Positions 14,208-21,678 of a stretch of DNA of 22,699 nucleotides are shown here, one piece after another. The stretch spans positions 1 to 22,699 of the IMG/VR virus record IMGVR_UViG_3300007735_000496. The stretch is one strand, 5' to 3'. The stretch comes from a virus. The notes beneath the pieces are model-generated. The model saw only the letters and a program-made list of their open reading frames with translations, was not told the DNA's origin and made no database searches. Numbering within the stretch: the first letter of the stretch is position 1; every line of letters begins with the position of its first letter. The translations under genes were made by a program, and so were the position numbers.

Positions 14208-15751
14208 CCGAGTTGGTACACGATGTCAGTAGAGGCCCACTCCAGCGTCAGGTTCTTGCTGCTGCTGTTGAAGTTAACGGCAGCGCAGTACCCAATGCCT
14301 TGTAGGCCCACAAAGTTGTTTGACACGACCGTATCCGACCCCCACAGCGCTTGGCTCCACAGGCCCGTATTCCACAGCCCATAAGCCGTGGGCGAAAATG
14401 ACAACGCGCCCACAATGTCGGCGGTCTGAAAGTCTACGTTGACGCCAATGCTGATGGCGGGAACGCCGTTGCTGTAAATCGTCGGACGCCCACGGGTGAA
14501 ATACTTAATCACACCGCGTGTCTCAAAGTAGTTAAACGCCTGCAACGCCCGCGTTGGGATCGCCGTGTCATTGTCGGCGTAATCCGTCGTCCACGCCTTT
14601 GCGACAACGCCATTGGTGCCAAAATACGGGGTGTCGTCTAGCAGCGCCCAACAGTTTGCGTACCAGCCTGTAAAGCGGCTCCACGCTTTCGTGATGTTGT
14701 TCATCACAAACTGCTGTTGTGCGCCCGTGCTGACGGGAATATTGACGATGAGGGCGTTGTTGAGCGGGTTATAAAGCAAACACCAGCCAAAATTGCCCTT
14801 GTATTGGCGCGTTGCTGCTGCAAAGGCACCCTGTATCTTGTCTGACAAGGCTACCTGCGGGTCAAGGCGCGAGGATTGCAGCGCAGAAGCGAGCGGGATC
14901 AACCCGTCTAGCGTAATGACAAGCAAATCGCCGCCATATTTCGCTACGCAGCGGCGCGAGATAGGCGAGCCGACCTGCCACACGCCAATCAACGCCCAAG
15001 TGGAGGCGCTGGAAGGGTCGGTGCCACGGTAGACGATGATTTCGCCCTGATCCGTGACAAAAACGAGGTTATCGTCAACGCCATAACCTGCGTCAATCGT
15101 CCACGTTGCCATCGCAATCAACGTGCCGCCATTACGCGCTACCGATGACAGGTCTAGGACGTTTGCCGCACCGCCGACCGATGCCGTGGGCAGATACCAC
15201 GCTTTCAGCGTGTCTTTTTGGATAAACCACAGGCGGTTTTTGAACAGCGTCGGCACGACCAAACTTGTTGTCGTGACGCCTGTGATCGCAGGGGTAGATA
15301 CGCCTGTGATCGCCGTCCACGATGACCCGTCATAGAGCCGTGGCGCGTCTACGCCGTTCGCGGCGTACAGGTAACTGCCGCCCGAGGTTGTGATGTTGAC
15401 GTATTCCCAGCGGCTGTTGGTCAGGCCAGACACTACCGCCGCGCCCACAACCCCTGCGGTCGTAACGTCATAGATGTTGCCGCCTGCAATGCCGAACATC
15501 TTGTCCGTGCTGCCGCCGTTGTAGGTCATCAGGGTTTCGACCTGACCCGTGATGCCCGTCACATGGTTTTGGTAACCCCCACGGAGGCCAACGCTAGAGA
15601 CACCCGGGAACAGGTTATCTAGCGTTACCGCATCGGTCGGGGCCATGTTGGCGAGCGAGTCGCGGGCGTTCCAACCGCCCACGGGCGCGGGCAACGAGGC
15701 GACGTTGTTGCTCGTCCTTTGGATTAGCCGTCTGCGAACGGGCGAGGCCAT
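14189..15751 (-). CDS. Tail nozzle / packaged-DNA-stabilising virion protein
   Basis: This 520-aa beta-rich protein is the likely nozzle or plug component under the head-tail adaptor. This is the role of T7 gp12 and P22 gp10-type proteins. The N-terminus shows the characteristic PAPVGGWNARDSLANM segment followed by DAVTLDNLFPG (about residues 21-50) and LRGGY. The rest alternates short beta strands with W-x-x-I/V motifs and repeated 'GT-P...WAL' blades, suggesting a propeller-like fold. Near the C-terminus FETRGVIKYFTRGRPTIYSN precedes a final domain rich in Trp (GLWNTGLWSQALWG). The start overlaps the adaptor stop by 1 nt (TAATG). The fold call is from pattern and position only. Confidence 0.78.
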   Translation of the reverse strand: MASPVRRRLIQRTSNNVASLPAPVGGWNARDSLANMAPTDAVTLDNLFPGVSSVGLRGGYQNHVTGITGQVETLMTYNGGSTDKMFGIAGGNIYDVTTAGVVGAAVVSGLTNSRWEYVNITTSGGSYLYAANGVDAPRLYDGSSWTAITGVSTPAITGVTTTSLVVPTLFKNRLWFIQKDTLKAWYLPTASVGGAANVLDLSSVARNGGTLIAMATWTIDAGYGVDDNLVFVTDQGEIIVYRGTDPSSASTWALIGVWQVGSPISRRCVAKYGGDLLVITLDGLIPLASALQSSRLDPQVALSDKIQGAFAAATRQYKGNFGWCLLYNPLNNALIVNIPVSTGAQQQFVMNNITKAWSRFTGWYANCWALLDDTPYFGTNGVVAKAWTTDYADNDTAIPTRALQAFNYFETRGVIKYFTRGRPTIYSNGVPAISIGVNVDFQTADIVGALSFSPTAYGLWNTGLWSQALWGSDTVVSNNFVGLQGIGYCAAVNFNSSSKNLTLEWASTDIVYQLGWAGAS

Positions 15752-16665
15752 TATTGGCTATCCGTTCCGTAGCCGCTGTCAGGGATGTTGTCGTAACCGA
15801 TAAGAACGGTGCCGGGGCGCGGCGCAAACGAGAGGTTTGCCGCTGCCGTGTCCTGCGCTACCGCTGTCTCAAACTCCATGAGGTAATCGCGGTAAAGGGC
15901 GGTCGTGTCAAAGCCCTTTGCCTCAAAATACTTGAGTTTTGTACCCAGCACCATTAAGCGATCTGGGTAGATGCAAGTGTCATCGTCAGCGGTAAACGAA
16001 CTCTTGGGTGCGCCTGCCGCGCTTTCGGCCCAAGATCGGCTGCGGTACTCAAACCCAAGCAGTTCGCCTGCGTTCATCCCCGGCCAAATCTGAAAGTATT
16101 TGCCGAGCAGACGCCAGCGAATACGCGGGCCGGTGCTGATATAGCCCGAGAGCAGCCATTCCCATTGCTGCGCGGACTCGGGGCCGAGCATTTCCCAACG
16201 CTTGCTCTTGTCCCAATGAGTGCGGTTGACCGTGCTGTTGTAGTCAGCGGGCAGGTCGTATTTGACCTTCTGGAAAATCAACTGACCGCCAACCTGCGCC
16301 TCGGTCGGCGCGTAGTTCAGCGTCACCGACGTTGCGGAGTCTACCGAGGTGATGTAGGTGGCGTTCGGGATGCCAACGCCCTGCACCTGATACGAGGTCG
16401 ATAGCCCTGCGGTGGAGGGAATGCCCGTGATCGTGTAACTACTTGTCGTCCACGTCCCCGTGGTCGTCGTCGCCTCGGTGTAGAACGTATGTTGCTTCGT
16501 CAATTCACGCCAGTCGGCGCGGCGCAGCAACTCATAGCCACAGGCGTTCATCAACGCCAATAACTGCACGATGTCCTGACTACTATTCCCCGCCACCGTC
16601 GTCGGGGTCGGAATGCCTAACTCTTGCGTGCATTCCGTAATCAACTGAACCATCGTGCTGCCCAT
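15751..16665 (-). CDS. Head-tail adaptor protein (gp11 / gp4-like)
   Basis: This 304-aa protein most resembles phage adaptor (tail tubular A / P22 gp4-like) proteins that join portal to tail. Features are the N-terminal helix MVQLITECTQELG, a NACGYELLRRADWRELTK helix (about residues 40-57), a central DLPADYNS...HWDKSKRWEMLGPES segment, IRWRLLGKYFQIWPG and the C-terminal LGTKLKYFEAKGFDTTALYRDY helices. Residues about 64-128 are a beta-rich Thr/Ser insertion (TGTWTTSSYTITGIPST) splitting the helical bundle. GGAGA precedes the ATG by about 8 nt. An internal ATG four codons later is an alternative start. It lies just before the nozzle-like gene, the usual adaptor-nozzle order. Confidence 0.85.
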   Translation of the reverse strand: MGSTMVQLITECTQELGIPTPTTVAGNSSQDIVQLLALMNACGYELLRRADWRELTKQHTFYTEATTTTGTWTTSSYTITGIPSTAGLSTSYQVQGVGIPNATYITSVDSATSVTLNYAPTEAQVGGQLIFQKVKYDLPADYNSTVNRTHWDKSKRWEMLGPESAQQWEWLLSGYISTGPRIRWRLLGKYFQIWPGMNAGELLGFEYRSRSWAESAAGAPKSSFTADDDTCIYPDRLMVLGTKLKYFEAKGFDTTALYRDYLMEFETAVAQDTAAANLSFAPRPGTVLIGYDNIPDSGYGTDSQ

Positions 16666-16666
16666 A

Positions 16667-17203
16667 CTATGTCTCCACTACTTTTGCGGGACGACCGCGC
16701 TTCGGCTTGTCCATCATGGCAGCCATCTGCGCCTGAAGTTCGGCTAACTGGCGCTTCGTGTCGGCCAGTTCTTCGTTGCTTTCGCTGCGGTTCTTGCGGT
16801 TAAGGTACATACGCGCCTTTTCGCGCATCCCCACGGCACCCATACCAATCCGCTGCAGTTGACCGTCAGAGGCCAATGCCAACTGCTCCACCGTCACAAA
16901 CTTAAGGATGTTGAGTTCCGCGATCATGTCCTTGCTGACATCCTCGGGAAAATCCCGATGCCATTGCGTGAGCGGCGTGCCGATCTGTTCGGCGGCGCTT
17001 TCGCTCTGCTGCATCTGGTAATACAGCCATTGCCGAGGGAAACGCTGCTTGTGATCATCGCGCACCGGCTGGTCGATGATGTTGGTCTTGTCTCCCGGGG
17101 CCATGATCCGCACATAGGACTTGCCCTTCTTTGGGCCGTCCTCGCGGGTGTAAAACTCAACGTGCAGTTGGGCGTCGGCGTTGTTGATGTCGCTGTCCAG
17201 CAT
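16667..17203 (-). CDS. Phage virion-region protein with helix-hairpin-like and AT-hook-like segments
   Basis: This 178-aa protein starts at an ATG with a strong AGGAGAAAGGAA site; the reading frame stays open a further 27 codons upstream into the previous gene, but those codons contain the RBS. Residues 12-95 are mixed alpha/beta (HVEFYTRED, YVRIMAPGD, RQWLYYQMQQSE). Residues about 93-134 (AELNILKFVTVEQLALASDG then LQRIGMGAVGMREKARMYL) look like a helix-hairpin-helix. Residues about 140-165 form a short coiled coil, and the end KPKRGRPAK is an AT-hook-like basic tail. The protein sits between virion genes and the adaptor. I do not know its named family. DNA contact inside the capsid or a head-completion role are inferences from the basic tail and place. 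Confidence 0.75.
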   Translation of the reverse strand: MLDSDINNADAQLHVEFYTREDGPKKGKSYVRIMAPGDKTNIIDQPVRDDHKQRFPRQWLYYQMQQSESAAEQIGTPLTQWHRDFPEDVSKDMIAELNILKFVTVEQLALASDGQLQRIGMGAVGMREKARMYLNRKNRSESNEELADTKRQLAELQAQMAAMMDKPKRGRPAKVVET

Positions 17204-17209
17204 TTCCTT

Positions 17210-17226
17210 TCTCCTGTGGGGATTGG
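17210..17226 (-). promoter_or_regulatory. Repeated translation-start element (17 nt), copy 1
   Basis: On the coding strand this reads CCAATCCCCACAGGAGA. It ends in the Shine-Dalgarno of the 178-aa gene (AGGAGA, then AAGGAAATG). An identical 17-mer precedes the scaffolding-like gene at 21337-21353. Confidence 0.7.
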
Positions 17227-17229
17227 GGC

Positions 17230-18057
17230 TTACAGGTTGTTGACCTGTGTTACGGTGCAAATTACTGACGGGATCGCGGGCCATACGCTTGTGGCGCTGG
17301 CTGCAAGGATTCTAGCGTTTGTGGTACTGGTTGCCCACATCAACTCAACGTAATTGGTTGGCTCTAATTGAATAATGAAATTCCACGCGGCAACTAACCG
17401 AGCAGACGTGCCTTGCAACGCAACCGTGCTGGCTGAATTTGGCACATTAGTGCCGTTTTTACGCAGCCAAATGTAAACGTTTGCGGTGGCTCCTGACGTT
17501 TGGTCTAACTGCGCCGAAAACTGGACGTTGTAAACGCCCTGATTAGCCACTACAAGGCGCGAGGTCGGTGACCCAATGGACACGCCGTTGCTGCTGTCGG
17601 TCGTGTTAAACGTCATGGCATAGGCGGTATTGATAGAGGCCGCCGTCTGCAAAGTAGTGTCCGAAAACGCCCCGTAATGCAGGATTGGGACTGCCGAGTT
17701 AAAGCCCTGCAAGCCTTCCCACCGGCTATTGCTGACAGCGAAAAACACCGCTGAACAGCCAATGTTGACCGTTGAAAATGACCCGCCGTCTATTTGCGTG
17801 GTGGATTCATAGGGATAAACGGTTAGCGCATTTGCGCCCGAGTTTGTTACCCAAATCGTTTCGCCCATTTCGGTTGGCGGCAGTTTGACGCCTGTGCCAG
17901 AGGCTACCGTTGTGACGTTGTTATAGACGTAGGTAATGGCCGTGGCGCTACCCGCTGACGTACCCGCTGCGGTCACCGATGCATTGCCGTCGCCGCAAAT
18001 GGACACCGTGGATAATTGGCTAATGCCGCTACCCAAGACTCGGGACGGGATCGCCAT
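17230..18057 (-). CDS. Virion-type protein with C1q/TNF-like jelly-roll C-terminus
   Basis: This 275-aa protein is probably displayed on the head or tail surface. Residues 1-125 are a beta-rich virion-type segment rich in Ser, Thr, Ala and Gly (TYVYNNVTTVASGTGVKLPP, ETIWVTNSGANALTVYP, SRWEGLQGFNS). Residues about 127-275 look like a C1q/TNF-type jelly roll: HYGAFSDTTLQTA, then YAMTFN, GVYNVQFSAQLDQTSG, NVYIWLRKNGTNVPNS, AAWNFIIQLEPTNYVELMW and a final strand SVICTVTQV. The FSAQLD...WLRKNG...NFII-L...YVEL-W pattern is the evidence. Such domains are used by phages as head fibres or receptor-binding decorations. The start is a TAATG overlap with the frameshifted gene upstream and has GAGG 6 nt before it. 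Whether it attaches to head or tail cannot be told. Confidence 0.75.
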   Translation of the reverse strand: MAIPSRVLGSGISQLSTVSICGDGNASVTAAGTSAGSATAITYVYNNVTTVASGTGVKLPPTEMGETIWVTNSGANALTVYPYESTTQIDGGSFSTVNIGCSAVFFAVSNSRWEGLQGFNSAVPILHYGAFSDTTLQTAASINTAYAMTFNTTDSSNGVSIGSPTSRLVVANQGVYNVQFSAQLDQTSGATANVYIWLRKNGTNVPNSASTVALQGTSARLVAAWNFIIQLEPTNYVELMWATSTTNARILAASATSVWPAIPSVICTVTQVNNL

Positions 18058-18310
18058 TACGCCGCCTCGGCGCGTTCAGCCCTTACGCGCATGATCTCTG
18101 CGATCAGCCCCGGCCCCTTAACGTCAAGCGTTACATCGGGCATGACCTCAAAAATCTTCTGAAATTCGTTGGCCTGCTGGGCCATTGCCATGTTGCAGTT
18201 AAACTTCTTACCCGTTGGGCCGCCTACCCAAATATCTACCGATGGGCCGGTTGTCTCGCCCGTGAATCGCTTAAGGCCGTCTGCGCGGTTGCAGGAGTCG
18301 TAGCCGTAAA
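18057..18310 (-). pseudogene. Displaced 3' part of the MptE/DUF115-like gene (frameshift remnant)
   Basis: Read in the other frame from about 18310, this stretch continues the homology of the upstream gene. It opens with YGYDSCNRADGLKRFTGETT, then has a VDIWVGGPTGKKFNCNMAMA segment, QQANEFQKIFEVMPDVTLDV and a charged C-terminal helix (LIAEIMRVRAERAEAA). Its stop overlaps the next gene's ATG as TAATG, the rule in this operon, which shows this is the original gene end. One base is missing in a T run on the coding strand (AAA at 18308-18310 on the plus strand). Restoring one T gives an uninterrupted gene of about 258 aa over 18057-18832. Confidence 0.85.
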
Positions 18311-18832
18311 GCGTAAATTGCGGAATCCGAGGATGTAGCCAATGTTAATGGCACGCAGACCCGAGGTCGTGCCGCCACCGATGGCTAACTTGTTTGGCCC
18401 CAGCGCCTCCATCTCTGCCCCCGGCGCCCATGAGTGCCATAGCAACACCTTCTTACCCTTCAGGTAGTCAAAGGTGGAGGGCGGGCAGCGCGAGGCGGGC
18501 ATATAGGTCGTATGGTCGTTCAGCCGCTGGATGCCGCTGGTGCGGTCGCGGGGGTCAAGGTTGACCCACAGATCAGGCTCCACGCCGTTCGTCACCAAGT
18601 AGTCGTGCGTGGCCTTGATGCTGACAATCGGTCGCCCTGCCTTGCGGTGGGCTTTGATCTCATCAATGTAGTCAGGCATAGACCACCCGCTCGCCACCAG
18701 CACCATGTTGCCATCGTGTTTGGTGGGAGCGAGGGTCAGTTCTGGTAGACCACGGGCCAGCGCCGAGCGGATATTGGAACAAAGTTCCTCGTCCGTCCCT
18801 GCCGCCTGTACCGTGATCTCCAGAGGCTTCAT
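18236..18832 (-). CDS. MptE/DUF115-like protein, truncated by frameshift
   Basis: This reading frame starts at the ATG overlapping the decoration-gene stop (TAATG) and ends early at a TAG. It carries 175 residues of genuine homology, then about 23 out-of-frame residues. The real part contains NMVLVASGWSMPDYIDEI (about residues 42-59), RPIVSIKATHDYL (67-79), VEPDLWVNLDPRD (84-96), PASRCPPSTFDYL (112-124) and LAIGGGTTSGLRAINIGYIL (149-168). This is the pattern of phage proteins related to 6-hydroxymethylpterin pyrophosphokinase MptE-like / DUF115 proteins, which also resemble flagellin-glycosylation MAF-type proteins. Enzyme activity in phages is untested as far as I know. The intact product would need the 3' part at 18057-18310. 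A longer start 15 codons upstream is unlikely. Confidence 0.78.
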   Translation of the reverse strand: MKPLEITVQAAGTDEELCSNIRSALARGLPELTLAPTKHDGNMVLVASGWSMPDYIDEIKAHRKAGRPIVSIKATHDYLVTNGVEPDLWVNLDPRDRTSGIQRLNDHTTYMPASRCPPSTFDYLKGKKVLLWHSWAPGAEMEALGPNKLAIGGGTTSGLRAINIGYILGFRNLRFTATTPATAQTALSDSRARQPAHR

Positions 18833-19305
18833 TAAGCGTTCAGACCCGTCAGAACGTGCGGGTAGCCCGCAACGCAAGTCGGAGCCGAGGCCGATGCCGC
18901 CGAGGTGGTTGCCACAAGGCCCGCAACCAAACCCGCCGTCACGGTGGCGTCGTCAAGCGAGCCAGCCGTTGCGGTGGTGAAGAGCGGGACGTTGGGCTGA
19001 CAACCGATCAGCACGTTGACACGCGGCTTACCGCCCAACTGCACCCAGCCGTAGTAGGCCGAGGCAATGGACGCCTGAGCAAAGCCAATGGCCTTGCTGT
19101 TAGCCGAGTTGGTCGTGGTGAGCGGGACAACGGTGTTATCCACACGGACGGAAACCGCCATGTAGGTAGACACCGTGGACGCCGCCTGCACATAGACCGC
19201 CTGACCGCCATCGTTCAGGTTGACCGTGGTGCCGGTGGCAAACGAGGGCGTGGTGTCGGTGTAATCAAGTGCCACACCGATCAATGCACTAGTAGAGATC
19301 GACAT
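18832..19305 (-). CDS. Putative capsid decoration (cement) protein
   Basis: This 157-aa protein begins MSISTSALIGVALDYTDT. I chose this ATG because a strong AAGGGGGG site lies 7 nt before it; a start seven codons upstream would overlap the capsid gene. It is small, beta-rich and rich in Ala, Thr, Val and Ser. It has AVYVQAASTVSTYMAVSVRVD, NSKAIGFAQASIASAYYGWVQLGG (key GFAQ...YGW-Q-GG) and VPLFTTATAGSLDDATV, and a hydrophobic C-terminus. These features and the position right after the major capsid gene fit the small cement proteins that stabilise the expanded capsid. Some residues (YGWVQLGG-P-V, VPLFTTATAG) are typical of the phage structural repeat. There is no named family I can assign with certainty. 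Confidence 0.75.
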   Translation of the reverse strand: MSISTSALIGVALDYTDTTPSFATGTTVNLNDGGQAVYVQAASTVSTYMAVSVRVDNTVVPLTTTNSANSKAIGFAQASIASAYYGWVQLGGKPRVNVLIGCQPNVPLFTTATAGSLDDATVTAGLVAGLVATTSAASASAPTCVAGYPHVLTGLNA

Positions 19306-19318
19306 TTCTATGCCCCCC

Positions 19319-20338
19319 TTAATCAATCAACACGCCTTGGAACTGGCTGCCCGAGCAGGTGAGGTTACCCGCCCAGCCAATCAATTTCACAATGGCGTCT
19401 TGGTTAACGGCCTGCCGCTCGCCGCCAATCGGCACAAAGTTGCGATCCTTGTGCGGACGGAAGTGCAGGTACTTGGTGTTCAAGAACCACATATGGTTGG
19501 CGTTTCCTGAACCGCTGTTGTAGGTGGACGAACCGATACCACCGTCCAGCACAACGTCGGAGGCCATGCCTGCGCCGTAATACTTGAGGGAGGCAAAGCC
19601 CGCGCCAGCCATGCTTGAACCGCTGTCGGTCACGCGCTGAATGTTCTGCAGCGACTGCAGGTAATAACGGTAGTAGTTATTGTCTGCAACGATGAGATCA
19701 GGCTTGTCGGTGCCACGGATCAACTGCACAGCGAGGGCGTCCATGTAACCCTGAATGGTGGTGGACGACACAACGCCCGAACCACTCACCGAGGCATCAA
19801 ACACTTTCGACTGCCAGAACGTCCACACGGCGCGGTTGATGCCGCCGTAGGTTCCCGTGGTCGGGTCATCCGGCACAGCAGCAGCAAGGCCCGTCAGGTT
19901 TTTGCCTGCGTTGCCGAGGCCGTCACCGTACAGGTCGCCGGAGATGCGGTTAGCGAGTTGCGCTTCCGCGACCGACATACGACCGTCAAGAAGGTCGATG
20001 ATCGCCTCCTTGCCCGAGTTCTGGATCATTTCCAGACCCGAGATCGTCACGGCGCTGGCGTACTGCGTGATGGAGAACTGCGCCGCACTAATGGGCGAGT
20101 TCTGTCCCACGTTCAGCACTTCATAGCCGCTGTACGAGTTCGTATTGTTAGTCGTGGGGTCGGTATACATGATTTCCTGCAAAATCACGTTACCGCCCGA
20201 GAACGTCTTGACGTTCCCACGCTCCTTGAGGCGACGAAGCAACGCATTGTTGTTCGTCACGTTGTCAGCGAGTTCACCGCTACGGCTCTGGATCGTAGTA
20301 GCGATGATGTCGCTGATACTAGAGTTGGCAAATGCCAT
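19319..20338 (-). CDS. Major capsid protein (HK97-fold type)
   Basis: This 339-aa protein fits a phage major capsid subunit. It has MAFANSSISDIIATTIQSRS at the N-terminus, LADNVTNNNALLRRLKERGN (about residues 23-42), then TFSGGNVILQEI. The characteristic VTISGLEMIQNSGKEAIIDLLDGR (key ISGLEM-QN-GKE, about 97-109) comes next, followed by a RISGDLYGDGLGN loop, a GGINRAVWTFWQSKVFD segment and the DLIVADNNYYRYYLQSLQN helix. The end has a MWFLNTKYLHFRPHKDRNF strand region. Length is normal for this family. The strong AGGAGA site 6 nt upstream and the largest gap in the head block (15 nt) fit high expression. It follows the scaffolding-like gene and precedes the decoration gene. Confidence 0.92.
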   Translation of the reverse strand: MAFANSSISDIIATTIQSRSGELADNVTNNNALLRRLKERGNVKTFSGGNVILQEIMYTDPTTNNTNSYSGYEVLNVGQNSPISAAQFSITQYASAVTISGLEMIQNSGKEAIIDLLDGRMSVAEAQLANRISGDLYGDGLGNAGKNLTGLAAAVPDDPTTGTYGGINRAVWTFWQSKVFDASVSGSGVVSSTTIQGYMDALAVQLIRGTDKPDLIVADNNYYRYYLQSLQNIQRVTDSGSSMAGAGFASLKYYGAGMASDVVLDGGIGSSTYNSGSGNANHMWFLNTKYLHFRPHKDRNFVPIGGERQAVNQDAIVKLIGWAGNLTCSGSQFQGVLID

Positions 20339-20344
20339 TTGAAG

Positions 20345-20350
20345 TCTCCT
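20345..20350 (-). promoter_or_regulatory. Strong ribosome binding site of the capsid gene
   Basis: On the coding strand AGGAGA lies 6 nt before the ATG of the major capsid gene, in the 15-nt gap after the scaffolding-like stop. It is the clearest independent (non-overlapping) initiation site in the head block. Confidence 0.75.
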
Positions 20351-20353
20351 ATA

Positions 20354-21331
20354 TCAGTTAATTACAAACGGCGATTCCAGATCGGCAAACTGCTCCTCCA
20401 AAATCGCACGACGGTCGCCGCCTTTGGGAGCCGTGTTAACGCCGGGTGTGGCGCTTCTGACACTCACCGCTGCTGCTCTGGCTGCTTTCGCTGCTCGGTT
20501 TTTCTCTGCGGAAACTTGTGCGCTCTGTTTAGCCTGTTGGGCCGACAAAATGCGTTCCCGCAAATCTTTATTTCCATAAACGGCCTTATCATACGCCTCC
20601 TCCAATGTTTCGGCGCTACCGCCTTGGAGGAGCTTGATCATTTCGGGGCGTACTTCCTCAAAATGCTCGGCCTTCTGGGCAAAATCCTCAATTTCGTTCA
20701 GCAGCACAGCCTGTTCGGCCTGCTCTTGCTGCTGCTTCCAAGTCATGACCTCGCCACGCACGTTTGCCAGCTCGTTTTTGAGGGCAAAAATGGTGGGGTC
20801 AGCGGTCGGTGCGCCGGTCTGCGGCATACCGCCTAAATTGATGCCGTATTCGTTCGCCAACTGCATGAAATACTGCTGACGGGTCTGCGGATCGCTCGTT
20901 CGTAGCGTGTGATCGGCCTTCATCAGCGCGGCGATGGCCTGCTCGGGCTTAAGTCCAAGGCCGTTTAGCGTGCTGATGTACGGATTGATCGCCTCGTTGA
21001 TGGCGTCGGCAAACTGCTTGGCTTGCAGCAGCGGTTCCACGCCCCGGCGCATCTGCTCCTCGCGCTGGTAGGCGTACTCCTGTAGCCGGGGGTCGGCTTT
21101 CTGCCAAACCTCGTGGTAATCCTTTTTCCAAGAAAGCGGCGGGCGCTTCCAGACGGGTTCTTCGGCGGGTTCGGGCGCTTCTTCCTCGGGTTCTGCCTTG
21201 GCAAAGCGGCCCTGCGCGTCACGGTCGGCGTCGGCAGGCTCGTTGTTTTCTACCGCGTCAAAGCCCTGCTCCAAAATAGCCCTGCGGTCGGTAGTTTCAA
21301 CCTCTGGGGTGTCAACAGTTTGGTCGGTCAT
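20354..21331 (-). CDS. Scaffolding-like protein
   Basis: This 325-aa protein lies directly before the major capsid gene and has scaffolding features. It has an acidic, disordered N-terminus (about residues 1-60, EPEEEAPEPAEEP), a PPLSWKKDYHEVWQKADPRL segment and a charged helical coil middle (about 110-280). The basic Ala/Lys-rich tail (AEKNRAAKAARAAAVSVR, about 275-293) is of the type that binds coat protein. The motif DRRAILEQGFDAVE near the N-terminus (about 15-28) reappears as DRRAILEEQFADLE at the C-terminus (about 306-319). It starts with a TAATG overlap and a repeated 17-nt leader. Scaffold is inferred from position, composition and the basic C-terminal helix; no protease signature is present. 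Confidence 0.8.
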   Translation of the reverse strand: MTDQTVDTPEVETTDRRAILEQGFDAVENNEPADADRDAQGRFAKAEPEEEAPEPAEEPVWKRPPLSWKKDYHEVWQKADPRLQEYAYQREEQMRRGVEPLLQAKQFADAINEAINPYISTLNGLGLKPEQAIAALMKADHTLRTSDPQTRQQYFMQLANEYGINLGGMPQTGAPTADPTIFALKNELANVRGEVMTWKQQQEQAEQAVLLNEIEDFAQKAEHFEEVRPEMIKLLQGGSAETLEEAYDKAVYGNKDLRERILSAQQAKQSAQVSAEKNRAAKAARAAAVSVRSATPGVNTAPKGGDRRAILEEQFADLESPFVIN

Positions 21332-21678
21332 TAGCCTCTCCTGTGGGGATTGGTGAAATTAAACTCTTGGCGCAACTGACGCAGCACGCGGTCGGCCTGC
21401 TCGTTCGTCATGCGCTTGTTGACCTCCCACTTCAGCCGCTCTAAACGCTCGTTGGTTTGGCGTTCGGGCTTGATATGGCGGGCAGGATCGTCGTTGCCGA
21501 CCTCAATGCAGTTGTTGGCTTTAAGGTGACGGCGATGTTCGGAGCGCGAGGTAATCATCTTGCCGTCAATCATGCTCTTGTAGGGCTGGATGTCGGGCTG
21601 GACGTAGTGATAGCGACCCTTGGCGTCTTTTTTACGCTCTACGAACTCGCCATCCATGTAAACGTAAGTGCGTTTCAT
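21331..21678 (-). CDS. Conserved phage protein of unknown function upstream of scaffold
   Basis: This 115-aa basic protein begins MKRTYVYMDGEFVERKKDAK. It contains a VQPDIQPYKSMIDGKMITSR segment (about residues 27-46) followed by SEHRRHLKANNCIEVGND. The rest is helical (RLKWEVNKRMTNEQADRVLR) and ends NFTNPHRRG. I recognise the DIQPYKS-IDGK-I-SR-EHR-HLK pattern from other tailed-phage head regions, but have no function for it. A DNA- or capsid-associated role is inferred from its charge and place. Its last codons encode the scaffolding gene's leader and RBS. It overlaps the upstream gene by 4 nt (ATGA). Confidence 0.72.
   Translation of the reverse strand: MKRTYVYMDGEFVERKKDAKGRYHYVQPDIQPYKSMIDGKMITSRSEHRRHLKANNCIEVGNDDPARHIKPERQTNERLERLKWEVNKRMTNEQADRVLRQLRQEFNFTNPHRRG
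21337..21353 (-). promoter_or_regulatory. Repeated translation-start element (17 nt), copy 2
   Basis: On the coding strand this reads CCAATCCCCACAGGAGA. It lies in the last codons of the 115-aa gene and supplies the Shine-Dalgarno of the scaffolding-like gene (GGAGA, GGCTA, ATG). It is identical to 17210-17226. Confidence 0.7.

Noticed and set aside
18300-18320. Programmed -1 ribosomal frameshift in the MptE/DUF115-like gene
   Set aside because: The bases there do not form an X XXY YYZ heptamer in the zero frame and no obvious downstream structure was noticed; a one-base deletion is simpler.
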